Shown one piece after another: positions 52,987 to 64,000 of a stretch of DNA of 64,000 bases (positions are counted from its first letter, which is position 1; the number at the start of each line of letters is the position of its first letter). The notes beneath the pieces are model-generated. The model made no database searches, was not told the origin of the DNA, and was given only the letters and a program-made list of their open reading frames with translations. Position numbers and translations under genes: made by a program. The stretch comes from an uncultured Flavobacteriales bacterium (lineage in GTDB: Bacteria > Bacteroidota > Bacteroidia > Flavobacteriales > BACL11): positions 1 to 64,000 of the forward strand of contig CAJQIZ010000015.1 of assembly GCA_905478555.1 (NCBI GenBank), read 5' to 3'.

Positions 52987-54357
52987 ATGGATATACCAAA
53001 AATTGTAAATCAGCAAAAATGTTTCTTTAATTCTAACTGCACAAAAGAGGTCACTCTCAGAATTAACACCTTAAAAAAACTAAAAAATGTAATAAAAGAA
53101 AATGAAAAAGAGTTGTATAAAGCAATTTACACAGATTTTAAAAAATCGGAATTTGAAACTTATATAACAGAAATTGCTCTTATTTACAATGAGTTAAATG
53201 ATGCCATTAAAAACCTTAAAAGATGGAGTAAGCAAAAAAGAGTAAGAACCAACCTTGCAAATTTCCCTGCTAAAAGTTATATCATCCCAGAACCATTGGG
53301 AACTATTTTAGTGATTTCCGCTTGGAATTACCCTTATCAAATTGCACTTATTCCTGTTATTTCGGCAATAGCAGCAGGAAATACTGTAGTGATAAAACCT
53401 TCTGAAATTCCGAATAATACAAGTAGGATATTAGCAAAAATAATCAACACTAATTTTGATGCGAATCATTTTACTGTAGTGGAAGGATCAGTAGAAACTA
53501 CAACAGAATTATTAAAACAAAAATGGGATAAGATATTCTTTACAGGAAGTACTAGTGTAGGAAGAATCGTTTATAAAGCAGCAGCAGAAAATTTAACTCC
53601 AGTCACTTTGGAATTAGGAGGAAAAAGCCCTACTTTTATTTTTAAGGATTGCGATATAAAACTCACTGCAAAACGAATTGTTTGGGCTAAGTTTTTAAAT
53701 GCAGGACAAACTTGCATTGCCCCCGATTATTTGTTAGTAGAAAAAGAAATAGAACAACAATTGTTATCATCTCTAAAATCAGAAATAGAAATTGCTTATC
53801 CTGTTAATAATACAATCAATGAAAATTATGTGCAAATTATTAATGATGCACATTTCGATAGGTTAAGCAATCTTATTCCAAAAGATAAAATCTATTTTGG
53901 AGGAGAACAAAACGCATCTGAAAGAATAATACGACCTACCCTTTTGCAAAATATTAGTTTTGAGGACCCTATAATGAAAGATGAAATTTTCGGACCATTA
54001 CTCCCTATCATTTCCTTTGAAAACCTAGATAAAGTAATTACAAAAGTAAAGGCAAAAGAAAAACCACTTTCCTTATATATTTATAGTAAAAATAAAAAAA
54101 TAATCCGGAAAACATTGCACGAAATCTCTTTTGGAGGAGGTGCTATTAACGAATCCTTAGTTCACCTTTCTAACCCTAATTTACCTTTTGGTGGTGTAGG
54201 TACAAGCGGAATAGGAAACTATCATTCCAAAGCAGGTTTTGACACTTTTACGCATTATAAAAGTATTTTACATAAATCATTTTTGTTTGAACCCAATTTG
54301 AAATACACTCCTTTCACAAAATGGAAAAGACAAATTGTTAAGTTTATTTTAGAGTAA
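52987..54357 (+). CDS. Aldehyde dehydrogenase family protein
   Basis: ISAWNYPYQIALIPVISAIAAGNTVVIKPSE; TLELGGKSPTFI; NAGQTCIAPDY. Confidence 0.94.
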   Translation: MDIPKIVNQQKCFFNSNCTKEVTLRINTLKKLKNVIKENEKELYKAIYTDFKKSEFETYITEIALIYNELNDAIKNLKRWSKQKRVRTNLANFPAKSYIIPEPLGTILVISAWNYPYQIALIPVISAIAAGNTVVIKPSEIPNNTSRILAKIINTNFDANHFTVVEGSVETTTELLKQKWDKIFFTGSTSVGRIVYKAAAENLTPVTLELGGKSPTFIFKDCDIKLTAKRIVWAKFLNAGQTCIAPDYLLVEKEIEQQLLSSLKSEIEIAYPVNNTINENYVQIINDAHFDRLSNLIPKDKIYFGGEQNASERIIRPTLLQNISFEDPIMKDEIFGPLLPIISFENLDKVITKVKAKEKPLSLYIYSKNKKIIRKTLHEISFGGGAINESLVHLSNPNLPFGGVGTSGIGNYHSKAGFDTFTHYKSILHKSFLFEPNLKYTPFTKWKRQIVKFILE

Positions 54358-54670
54358 TACAGATACCAGAATTATTATTTTGGGGTATGTTTGGTATTTG
54401 ATCAGAAGTGACTTTACTGCTATTTTTGACCTAATCAAAAAAATAAAATTCCCTTGATGAGACATACTTCCTTCTAGATGTTCCCTATTTAAACTTTTGG
54501 TTTATCCTAAGGAATTGATAAAACAGAAAGCATTATCAAAAAAGATATAGTTCGTTTTTTATCTTATCCTATTTAAGTTTGGGTAATATTAGACATTGTA
54601 GTAGAACAACTGAAACAAATACTAGTTTAATAAATCTAAATATCAATTTAGCTTTTACTATCTTTACAAA

Positions 54671-55876
54671 ATGAAATTTACAGAATTTAAGTTTGGAAAC
54701 GAACTACAAGAAGGGTTAGATATGATGGGATTTGAAAAAGCTACCCAAATACAAGAACAAGCAATACCTATAATACAAGAAGGAACAGATTTAATAGCAT
54801 GTGCGCAAACAGGAACAGGAAAAACAGCTGCATTTGTTTTACCTATTTTGGATAAGTTAACCAAAACAAACACCAACAAAGTAAACACTATAATTGTGGC
54901 TCCTACTAGAGAACTTGCAAAACAAATTGACAGACAAATTGAAGGATTTTCATACTTCACTAATTCGTCATCTTACCCAATTTACGGTGGTGGAACTGGA
55001 GTAGAATTCGACAACCAAAAACAAGCTTTAAAAAAAGGATCTGATATTATTATATGTACTCCTGGTAGATTACTAGCTCATTTAGACTTTAACTATTTTG
55101 ACACTTCTGGAGTAAAACATTTTATTTTAGATGAAGCAGACAGAATGTTAGATATGGGCTTTTATGATGATATAATGAAAATTGCTAATGCTTTACCTAA
55201 AGACAGACAAAATCTTTTGTTCTCGGCAACCATGCCACCAAAAATAAGAACACTTGCTACTAGTTTACTTAAAAATCCTAAAAGTATATCTTTAGCAATT
55301 TCAAAACCAGCGGAAGGACTTACACAAAATGCTTATATGATTCACGACAATCAGAAAGTAAGATTAGTACGAGAACTTTTAAAGGCAAAAAGAAAGGATT
55401 TAAGTCATGTGTTAATTTTTGCATCCAGCATAAAAAGTGTTAAGGAGATAAAAACTACTTTAAATAAAGCTGGAATGAGAGCATCTGAAATGCACTCAGG
55501 ATTAGATCAAGATCAAAGAGAAGAAACTATAAGAGATTTTAAAAATAAAAAAATACGAATTTTAGTAGCTACCGATATTTTATCTAGAGGAATAGATATT
55601 AAAGGAATTGAACTAGTGATAAACTATGAAGTACCTCATGATGCTGAGGATTATGTACACAGAATTGGAAGAACAGCAAGGGCAGACAGAACTGGAGAAG
55701 CCATTACTTTCATAAACCCAAGACAAGTGAAAAACTTTATGGATATTGAAAAGCTAATTGAAAAAGCGGTACCTAAATTAGATTTACCAAATGGTTTTGA
55801 AAAAGGACCTGAATATACAATTCAACAAAGAAACAATAAAAAGAAGTGGGGAAATTTTAAAAAGAAACACAATTAG
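54671..55876 (+). CDS. DEAD-box RNA helicase
   Basis: ACAQTGTGKTAAFVLP; LDEADRMLDMGF; SAT; HRIGRTARA. Confidence 0.95.
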   Translation: MKFTEFKFGNELQEGLDMMGFEKATQIQEQAIPIIQEGTDLIACAQTGTGKTAAFVLPILDKLTKTNTNKVNTIIVAPTRELAKQIDRQIEGFSYFTNSSSYPIYGGGTGVEFDNQKQALKKGSDIIICTPGRLLAHLDFNYFDTSGVKHFILDEADRMLDMGFYDDIMKIANALPKDRQNLLFSATMPPKIRTLATSLLKNPKSISLAISKPAEGLTQNAYMIHDNQKVRLVRELLKAKRKDLSHVLIFASSIKSVKEIKTTLNKAGMRASEMHSGLDQDQREETIRDFKNKKIRILVATDILSRGIDIKGIELVINYEVPHDAEDYVHRIGRTARADRTGEAITFINPRQVKNFMDIEKLIEKAVPKLDLPNGFEKGPEYTIQQRNNKKKWGNFKKKHN

Positions 55877-55906
55877 TATTATAGCACATAACAAATTATT
55901 TTAAAA

Positions 55907-56356
55907 ATGGCTAGAAAAAGAAATTTAAATAATTTAAAAACTGACAAAGAAGGTATTAAGATCCTAAAAAAAATAATTCCAAATTTTCTTGTACCAAGCA
56001 AGGAAGAAAGAATCTTTATTTATAAAAAACTTGATATTGATTACAAAAAATACTCAAGAAGTGTTGATGGAATATTATTAAATGTAAAATCTATTTCAGA
56101 TATTAATTCCAAAAATGATGTTGATCTAATTGAAATTAAAAATACTAAAGCAAAAAATATAAAAAAATTACCTTATGGTGCATTTTTCGAAATAACTGAA
56201 AATGAAGAAAATCTCTTTAAATAAATGAAAAATTATAAGTTATGTATAGTTCACACATTAACTAAAGATTATATATTATTAACATTTAATGAATATGAAT
56301 CCTTAATCCATAATAAAAGAATACAATATCAAGTAAATTTTAAATCGAAGAAATAG
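55907..56356 (+). pseudogene. PD-(D/E)XK-like small protein interrupted by an in-frame TAA
   Basis: ORF 55907-56224 (105 aa, SVDGILL...DVDLIEIKNTK) continues in the same frame after TAA (56222-56224) as MKNYKLCIVHTLTKDYILLTFNEYESLIHNKRIQYQVNFKSKK* (56225-56356). Confidence 0.55.
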
Positions 56357-56374
56357 GAATAATGACAACTATTT

Positions 56375-58099
56375 CTACCTCTCCAAAACAGGAGCATGAT
56401 ACACTTTTATTCTAGCATCAATAATTGGAACAGTACAAGAAAAATGTTTGTTCTTATTTTCTGCATTTAAACCATATATATCATTCGCAGGATTGGAACG
56501 TGTAAAAGTAACCCACAACCAATTGGAGAAATTTTCAGAAGTAAAAGTAGCATCATCAACTAAAGTAATCAGTGCTATTCCTTCTAAATTCTGCTTTTCT
56601 AAACTAAAAATCAACTCTTTTATCTCTCCTTTTCCTTCCAACACTAAGTTTCCATTACTCACTAATAGAGGATTAGAAAATCCATTAGATAATTCTAAAT
56701 TAGGTAATGATTCTGACAACTTTCTTTTCACTTCTCCTGCAGCAGCTACAACAACTTTTGAACCTTCATTCAGTCCATCTCCACTATAGTCCAAAGTATC
56801 CATAGTAGTTTTAGTTTGAAAATGTAAATCTCTTTTCCAATTTACCCTTTCAAAAAAATGAATAAAATATTCCTTTTCATTATTTACATTTGGTCCATTT
56901 TCATCATCACAAATAAACACATATTTAGCTAAGGACATTTGTCCTGTTCCTAAAATATGATTGGCAATAGTCAATAATTCTTGAGGTTGTTTGGTAGGAT
57001 TGTAAGGAGTATACCTTTCACTTCCCACAGCTAATAATAAAGGATGTACTCCCGCATCATCTACTGCATTTACTGCTTTCAATCCTGGAATTTCTTGTTC
57101 AATTGCTTTTCCAGTAATTTCATGTATTAAAGCACCAAACTGAGAATCCTCTTGAGGAGGGCGACCCACAACCGTAAACGGCCAAATGGCATTTTCTTTA
57201 GCATACACTTTATGAATTTTCAAAACTGGAAAATCATGTTTCAAACTATAGTAACCCAAATGATCTCCAAATGGTCCTTCAGCCTTTATATCATTAGGAT
57301 GTAATTCTCCACAAATTACAAAATCAGCATCTACTGAAATAGTATACCCATCTTTCTTTGCATAACGAAAATTCCTTCCTCCCAAAATACCTGCAAAAGA
57401 AAGTTCACTCATTCCTTCAGGCAAAGGCATTACAGCAGAAAAAGTATGAGCAGGAGGTCCTCCCACAAAGATGGAAACTTTTAAAGGTTCTCCTTTTTGA
57501 TTTACTTTTTTTTGGTGCACCCCAATTCCTCTATGAAGTTGATAATGCATTCCCACTTCCTTATTTTTAGTGTATTCATTACCAGAAAGTTGAACACGAT
57601 ACATCCCTAAATTAGAATTCATTATTCCAGGATTCTCTATATCTTCCGAATATACTTGAGGTAAAGTAATAAAAGCACCCCCATCTTCTTTCCAACATTT
57701 TACTTGAGGTAAATCATCAATTTGTATTTCCTTAAATTTTCTTGGAAACCTAACCTTTACAGGAATAGCATAAATAGCATGCAGTGCAGTAAAAATAGCC
57801 TTTATAGGATTTTTTAAAGCAGAAGGAGGGTTTGTTTTTAGTTCAATTAGATTTTTAACCGATTGCAAACTATCCCGGAACATAAACTTACTTCTTTCTA
57901 AAGTTCCAAACAGATTAGATGATGCCCTAAATTTACTTCCCTTAATATTTTCAAATAAAATTGCTTTCCCACTCTTTGCAAATTCATCCAAATGAATAGA
58001 TGCCATTTCCAAATTTGGATTTACTTCTTCAGAAATTCTTTTAAGTTCTCCTCGTTTATCAAGATCTGAAATACACTGTTGTAAAGTTCTGTATGACAT
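56375..58099 (-). CDS. UbiD-family decarboxylase
   Basis: Full-length UbiD-type sequence: MHYQLHRGIGVHQKK, VGGPPAHTFSAVMPLPEG, EGPFGDHLGYYS. Confidence 0.92.
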   Translation of the reverse strand: MSYRTLQQCISDLDKRGELKRISEEVNPNLEMASIHLDEFAKSGKAILFENIKGSKFRASSNLFGTLERSKFMFRDSLQSVKNLIELKTNPPSALKNPIKAIFTALHAIYAIPVKVRFPRKFKEIQIDDLPQVKCWKEDGGAFITLPQVYSEDIENPGIMNSNLGMYRVQLSGNEYTKNKEVGMHYQLHRGIGVHQKKVNQKGEPLKVSIFVGGPPAHTFSAVMPLPEGMSELSFAGILGGRNFRYAKKDGYTISVDADFVICGELHPNDIKAEGPFGDHLGYYSLKHDFPVLKIHKVYAKENAIWPFTVVGRPPQEDSQFGALIHEITGKAIEQEIPGLKAVNAVDDAGVHPLLLAVGSERYTPYNPTKQPQELLTIANHILGTGQMSLAKYVFICDDENGPNVNNEKEYFIHFFERVNWKRDLHFQTKTTMDTLDYSGDGLNEGSKVVVAAAGEVKRKLSESLPNLELSNGFSNPLLVSNGNLVLEGKGEIKELIFSLEKQNLEGIALITLVDDATFTSENFSNWLWVTFTRSNPANDIYGLNAENKNKHFSCTVPIIDARIKVYHAPVLER

Positions 58100-58111
58100 A
58101 GTTCAAAAATA

Positions 58112-58141
58112 AAAAAAGGGAGCCAATTGACTCCCTTTTTT
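58112..58141 (-). terminator. Terminator downstream of citrate synthase
   Basis: AAAAAAGGGAG-CCAATTGA-CTCCCTTTTTT. Confidence 0.85.
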
Positions 58142-58160
58142 GTATAAAATTTTATTTTAA

Positions 58161-59447
58161 TTATCTACTCTTAATAGAAATATATTTTCTTTCGGTAGCA
58201 CCTGTGTATACCTGTCTAGGTCTTCCAATTGGTTCTCCGTTTTCTCTCATCTCTTTCCATTGTGCAATCCAACCTGGTAATCTACCAATAGCAAACATCA
58301 CTGTGAACATATCAGTTGGAATTCCTAAAGCTCTGTAAATAATTCCTGAATAAAAATCTACATTAGGATATAAACCTCTTGATTTAAAATACTCATCATT
58401 TAATGCAACCTGCTCTAACTCAATAGCAATATCCAATACAGGATCTTCAATTCCTAATTCATTCAACACATCATCAGCTGCTTTCTTAATAATAGTTGCT
58501 CGTGGGTCAAAGTTTTTATATACTCTGTGTCCGAATCCCATTAATCTAAAAGGATCCGATTTATCTTTCGCTTTAGCTATGTACTTACTTACATCACCAC
58601 CATCTGCTTTAATTTCTTCCAACATTTCAATTACGGCTTGATTAGCACCACCATGTAAAGGACCCCAAAGTGCCGCAATTCCGGCAGATACAGATGCATA
58701 TAAACTCGCATGAGAGGAACCTACAATTCTTACTGTAGAAGCAGAGCAATTCTGTTCATGATCGGCATGTAAGATTAATAATTTATCTAATGCCTTTGAA
58801 ACTATTGGATTTACTACAGTATCTTGAGTTGGTAAACCAAACATCATGTGTAAGAAGTTAGCGGTATAAGTCAATCCGTTTTTAGGATACATAATTGGCT
58901 GACGCATTCTATTTTTAAAACTCCATGCTGCCAAAGTTGGTAACTTAGCAATGAAACGAATAATTGTACCATCAATTTGTTCTTTTGATCTGTTAGGATC
59001 TAATGATTTAGGGTAAAATGCAGTTAATGCAGAAACTAAAGAAGATAATACTCCCATAGGATGTGCTTTAGATGGGTAACCATCTAAAATAGACTTTACA
59101 TCTTCATGTACTAATGTATGTGTAGAAATATCATTTTGAAATTTATCTAATTCTTCAGTAGTTGGTAACTCACCATATATTAATAAAAATGAAACTTCTA
59201 AGAAAGTTGATTTTTCAGCTAATTCTTCAATAGAATAACCTCTATATCTTAAAACACCTTCTTCCCCATTTAAAAAAGTAATAGCACTTTCTGTAGAACC
59301 TGTATTTTTAAAACCTCTATCTAAAGTAATCAAACCAGACTGACCTCTAAGTTTACTAATATCTAATGCATCTTCATTTTCAGTACCTGTTACAACCGGA
59401 ATATCATAAACTTTTCCATCATAATGTAATTCTGCTTTCTTTTCCAT
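58161..59447 (-). CDS. gltA: Citrate synthase
   Basis: GLITLDRGFKNTGSTESAITFLNGEEGVLRYRGYSIEELA; ALWGPLHGGANQAVIEML; MGFGHRVYKNFDPRA. Confidence 0.97.
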   Translation of the reverse strand: MEKKAELHYDGKVYDIPVVTGTENEDALDISKLRGQSGLITLDRGFKNTGSTESAITFLNGEEGVLRYRGYSIEELAEKSTFLEVSFLLIYGELPTTEELDKFQNDISTHTLVHEDVKSILDGYPSKAHPMGVLSSLVSALTAFYPKSLDPNRSKEQIDGTIIRFIAKLPTLAAWSFKNRMRQPIMYPKNGLTYTANFLHMMFGLPTQDTVVNPIVSKALDKLLILHADHEQNCSASTVRIVGSSHASLYASVSAGIAALWGPLHGGANQAVIEMLEEIKADGGDVSKYIAKAKDKSDPFRLMGFGHRVYKNFDPRATIIKKAADDVLNELGIEDPVLDIAIELEQVALNDEYFKSRGLYPNVDFYSGIIYRALGIPTDMFTVMFAIGRLPGWIAQWKEMRENGEPIGRPRQVYTGATERKYISIKSR

Positions 59448-59459
59448 ATCTTTTCTTTT

Positions 59460-61858
<2,399 letters not shown>

Positions 61859-61871
61859 AAAGTTATAAAAA

Positions 61872-61900
61872 AAGGATAAAACACAATATGTTTTATCCTT
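61872..61900 (-). terminator. Terminator downstream of rplQ
   Basis: 12-bp perfect stem AAGGATAAAACA-CAATA-TGTTTTATCCTT plus minus-strand T tract. Confidence 0.85.
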
Positions 61901-61925
61901 AAATTTATTGTCTCATAAAAGTAAA

Positions 61926-62480
61926 TTAGTCTTCTTTCTTTTCTTCAGATGAATCGTTTGACTCTTCTTCTTTAGTTTCTTCTGTTGTTTCCACAACAGT
62001 TTCCTCTACTAACTGTTCATCAACAAACGCTTCTTCAGTAACTAAAGCAGTTTCATTAGTTTTTGCACTACCACCTCTTCTTGCTTTTTTCTTCTTTGGT
62101 TTGTCGTCTGAAATGTAAGAGTCATTAAAATCTACTAGTTCAATAAATGCCATTTGAGCATTATCTCCTAATCTATTACTTAACTTCAAAATTCTAGTAT
62201 ACCCTCCTTCTCTATCTGATACTTTAGTAGCGATATCTCCAAAAAGTTCTGTAATAGCTTCTTTTTGTTTTAAGTAACTAAATACAGTTCTACGAGAATG
62301 CGTAGTATCTTTTTTAGATTTTGTAATTAACGGCTCTACATACAATCTTAAAGCTTTAGCTTTAGCTAAGGTTGTAGTTATTTTCTTATGTTCTATTAAA
62401 GAACATGCCATATTTGCAAGCATAGCTTTTCTGTGAGCTGCTTTTCTTCCTAAGTGATTAAATTTCTTTCCGTGTCTCAT
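61926..62480 (-). CDS. rplQ: 50S ribosomal protein L17 with acidic C-terminal extension
   Basis: [34 protein letters not shown]. Confidence 0.97.
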   Translation of the reverse strand: MRHGKKFNHLGRKAAHRKAMLANMACSLIEHKKITTTLAKAKALRLYVEPLITKSKKDTTHSRRTVFSYLKQKEAITELFGDIATKVSDREGGYTRILKLSNRLGDNAQMAFIELVDFNDSYISDDKPKKKKARRGGSAKTNETALVTEEAFVDEQLVEETVVETTEETKEEESNDSSEEKKED

Positions 62481-62484
62481 TTTA

Positions 62485-63471
62485 CTAATCGTTATTATTT
62501 AGATTATATTTGGAAACATCAAACCCAAAATGTAATTTTTTATCTTCTACTAATTCTTCTAACTCTGTTAATGACTTCTTACCAAAGTTTCTGAACTTTA
62601 ATAAATCATTTTTAGAGAAAGATACTAACTCACCTAAAGTAAATACTTCAGCATGTTTTAAACAATTTAATGATCTAACAGATAAACCAAGATCTACTAA
62701 AGTTGTTTTCAATAACTGACTCATGTGTAAAGAATCTTCATCAAATTCATTATCATCTTCAGCATCAAAACTAATTAATTCATCAGAGAATAACATAAAG
62801 TGTTGAATTAATATTTTAGCAGCTTCTGTTAAAGCATCTTTAGGTTGAATAGAACCATCAGTAACAATGTTAATGTTTAATTTTTCAAAGTCAGTTTTTT
62901 GACCAACTCTATAATTTTCAACATTATACTTTACATTCTTTATAGGTGTGTAAATAGAATCTATAGCAATAGTACCAACAGACATCTCATCATTTTGATT
63001 GTCTTCAGCAGGAACATATCCTCTACCTTTCTCAATTGTAAATTCCATTTCAAATTGCATCTTTTTATCTGTAGTACAGATAACTTGTTCTGGATTTAAA
63101 ACTTGAAAATAAGAAAGACTTGAACCTAAATCAGCAGCAGTGACAATTTCTGTTTTAGAAATTTTCATAGTTGCTTTTTCAGTTGTTTCGTCTTCAATTT
63201 GTTGTTTAAACCTAACTTGTTTTAAATTAAGTATAATTTCTGTAACATCCTCTACTACACCATCAATAGTTGTAAACTCATGATCTACACCTGTAATTTT
63301 AATTGATGTAATAGCAAAACCTTCTAGAGAAGAAAGTAAAACTCTTCTTAAAGCGTTTCCTACAGTTAATCCGTATCCAGACTCTAAAGGACGAAACTCA
63401 AATTGTCCCTCATTTTGAACTGAATCTAACATGATTACTTCTTCCGGTTTTTGAAAATTCAAAATTGGCAT
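62485..63471 (-). CDS. rpoA: DNA-directed RNA polymerase subunit alpha
   Basis: [26 protein letters not shown]; alpha-CTD; start set at [11 protein letters not shown]. Confidence 0.96.
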   Translation of the reverse strand: MPILNFQKPEEVIMLDSVQNEGQFEFRPLESGYGLTVGNALRRVLLSSLEGFAITSIKITGVDHEFTTIDGVVEDVTEIILNLKQVRFKQQIEDETTEKATMKISKTEIVTAADLGSSLSYFQVLNPEQVICTTDKKMQFEMEFTIEKGRGYVPAEDNQNDEMSVGTIAIDSIYTPIKNVKYNVENYRVGQKTDFEKLNINIVTDGSIQPKDALTEAAKILIQHFMLFSDELISFDAEDDNEFDEDSLHMSQLLKTTLVDLGLSVRSLNCLKHAEVFTLGELVSFSKNDLLKFRNFGKKSLTELEELVEDKKLHFGFDVSKYNLNNND

Positions 63472-63496
63472 ATTCTTATTCTTTTTATTTAAATTC

Positions 63497-64000
63497 TTAT
63501 TTTGAGTAAAGTTCAACAATTAGTTGTTCTTGAATGTTTTCTGAAATCTGAGCTCTTTCTGGGACTGCTTTTACAGTACCTTTCATTAAATCAGAGTTCC
63601 ATTCTAACCAATCGTTAGATTGTATATTGTTAGTTAATGAGGAAGAAATAGCTTCTAAAGACTTAGACCTTTCTCTTACACTAATTTCATCACCAACTTT
63701 TAATGCTGCAGAAGGAATATTACAAATCTCACCATTAAGTAAAATATGTTTATGTCCTACCAACTGTCTCGCACCTCTTCTAGTAGTAGAAATTCCTAAT
63801 CTGTAAACAACATTATCTAATCTTGTTTCACAAAGTTGTAAAAGAATTTCACCAGTAATACCTTTTCTTCTTAACGCTTCTTTAAAAAGATTAGAAAATT
63901 GCTTTTCTAAAATACCGTAAGTAAATTTCGCTTTTTGCTTTGCTTGTAATTGAACACCATATTCAGATTGTTTACCTCTTCTTCTGTTGTTACCATGTTG
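63497..64000 (-). CDS. rpsD: 30S ribosomal protein S4 (N-terminus beyond window)
   Basis: Open to window edge: [41 protein letters not shown]...[12 protein letters not shown]...[14 protein letters not shown]. Confidence 0.95.
   Translation of the reverse strand, partial: QHGNNRRRGKQSEYGVQLQAKQKAKFTYGILEKQFSNLFKEALRRKGITGEILLQLCETRLDNVVYRLGISTTRRGARQLVGHKHILLNGEICNIPSAALKVGDEISVRERSKSLEAISSSLTNNIQSNDWLEWNSDLMKGTVKAVPERAQISENIQEQLIVELYSK

Overview
This 64 kb AT-rich window looks like core chromosome of a Bacteroidota/Flavobacteriia organism. The evidence is TAnnTTTG-type -7 promoter elements, the rpsD-rpoA-rplQ-carA-eno-gltA order, and Bacteroidota-type families such as DUF5606, DUF1599, DUF5777 and DUF6438. 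Most of it is housekeeping: ClpS/PlsY, PrmA, TpiA, FolP, the diadenylate cyclase, monomeric IDH, DnaX, rpsF-rpsR-rplI, aconitase, SulP, HolA, a TonB-dependent receptor, PyrG, YidC, MqnA, PurB, an M3 peptidase, a MarR-controlled beta-oxidation cluster, UbiD, citrate synthase, enolase, CarA and RNAP alpha. There is one tRNA-Arg(ACG). I saw no CRISPR array, intact mobile element or rRNA. The best leads are: (1) an A10 slippery run in dnaX at codon ~368 where both alternative frames stop at once, suggesting programmed tau/gamma production; (2) two palindromic operators between a fatty-acid-CoA ligase and a marR/beta-oxidation operon; (3) a PD-(D/E)XK-like small protein split by one in-frame TAA; (4) a 4 x 11 bp tandem repeat forming the leader and start codon of the DUF5606 gene; (5) several decayed gene remnants, notably beside tRNA-Arg and downstream of aconitase. 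I did not find a clearly new multi-gene system. All family assignments come from reading the protein sequences; no database search was run.
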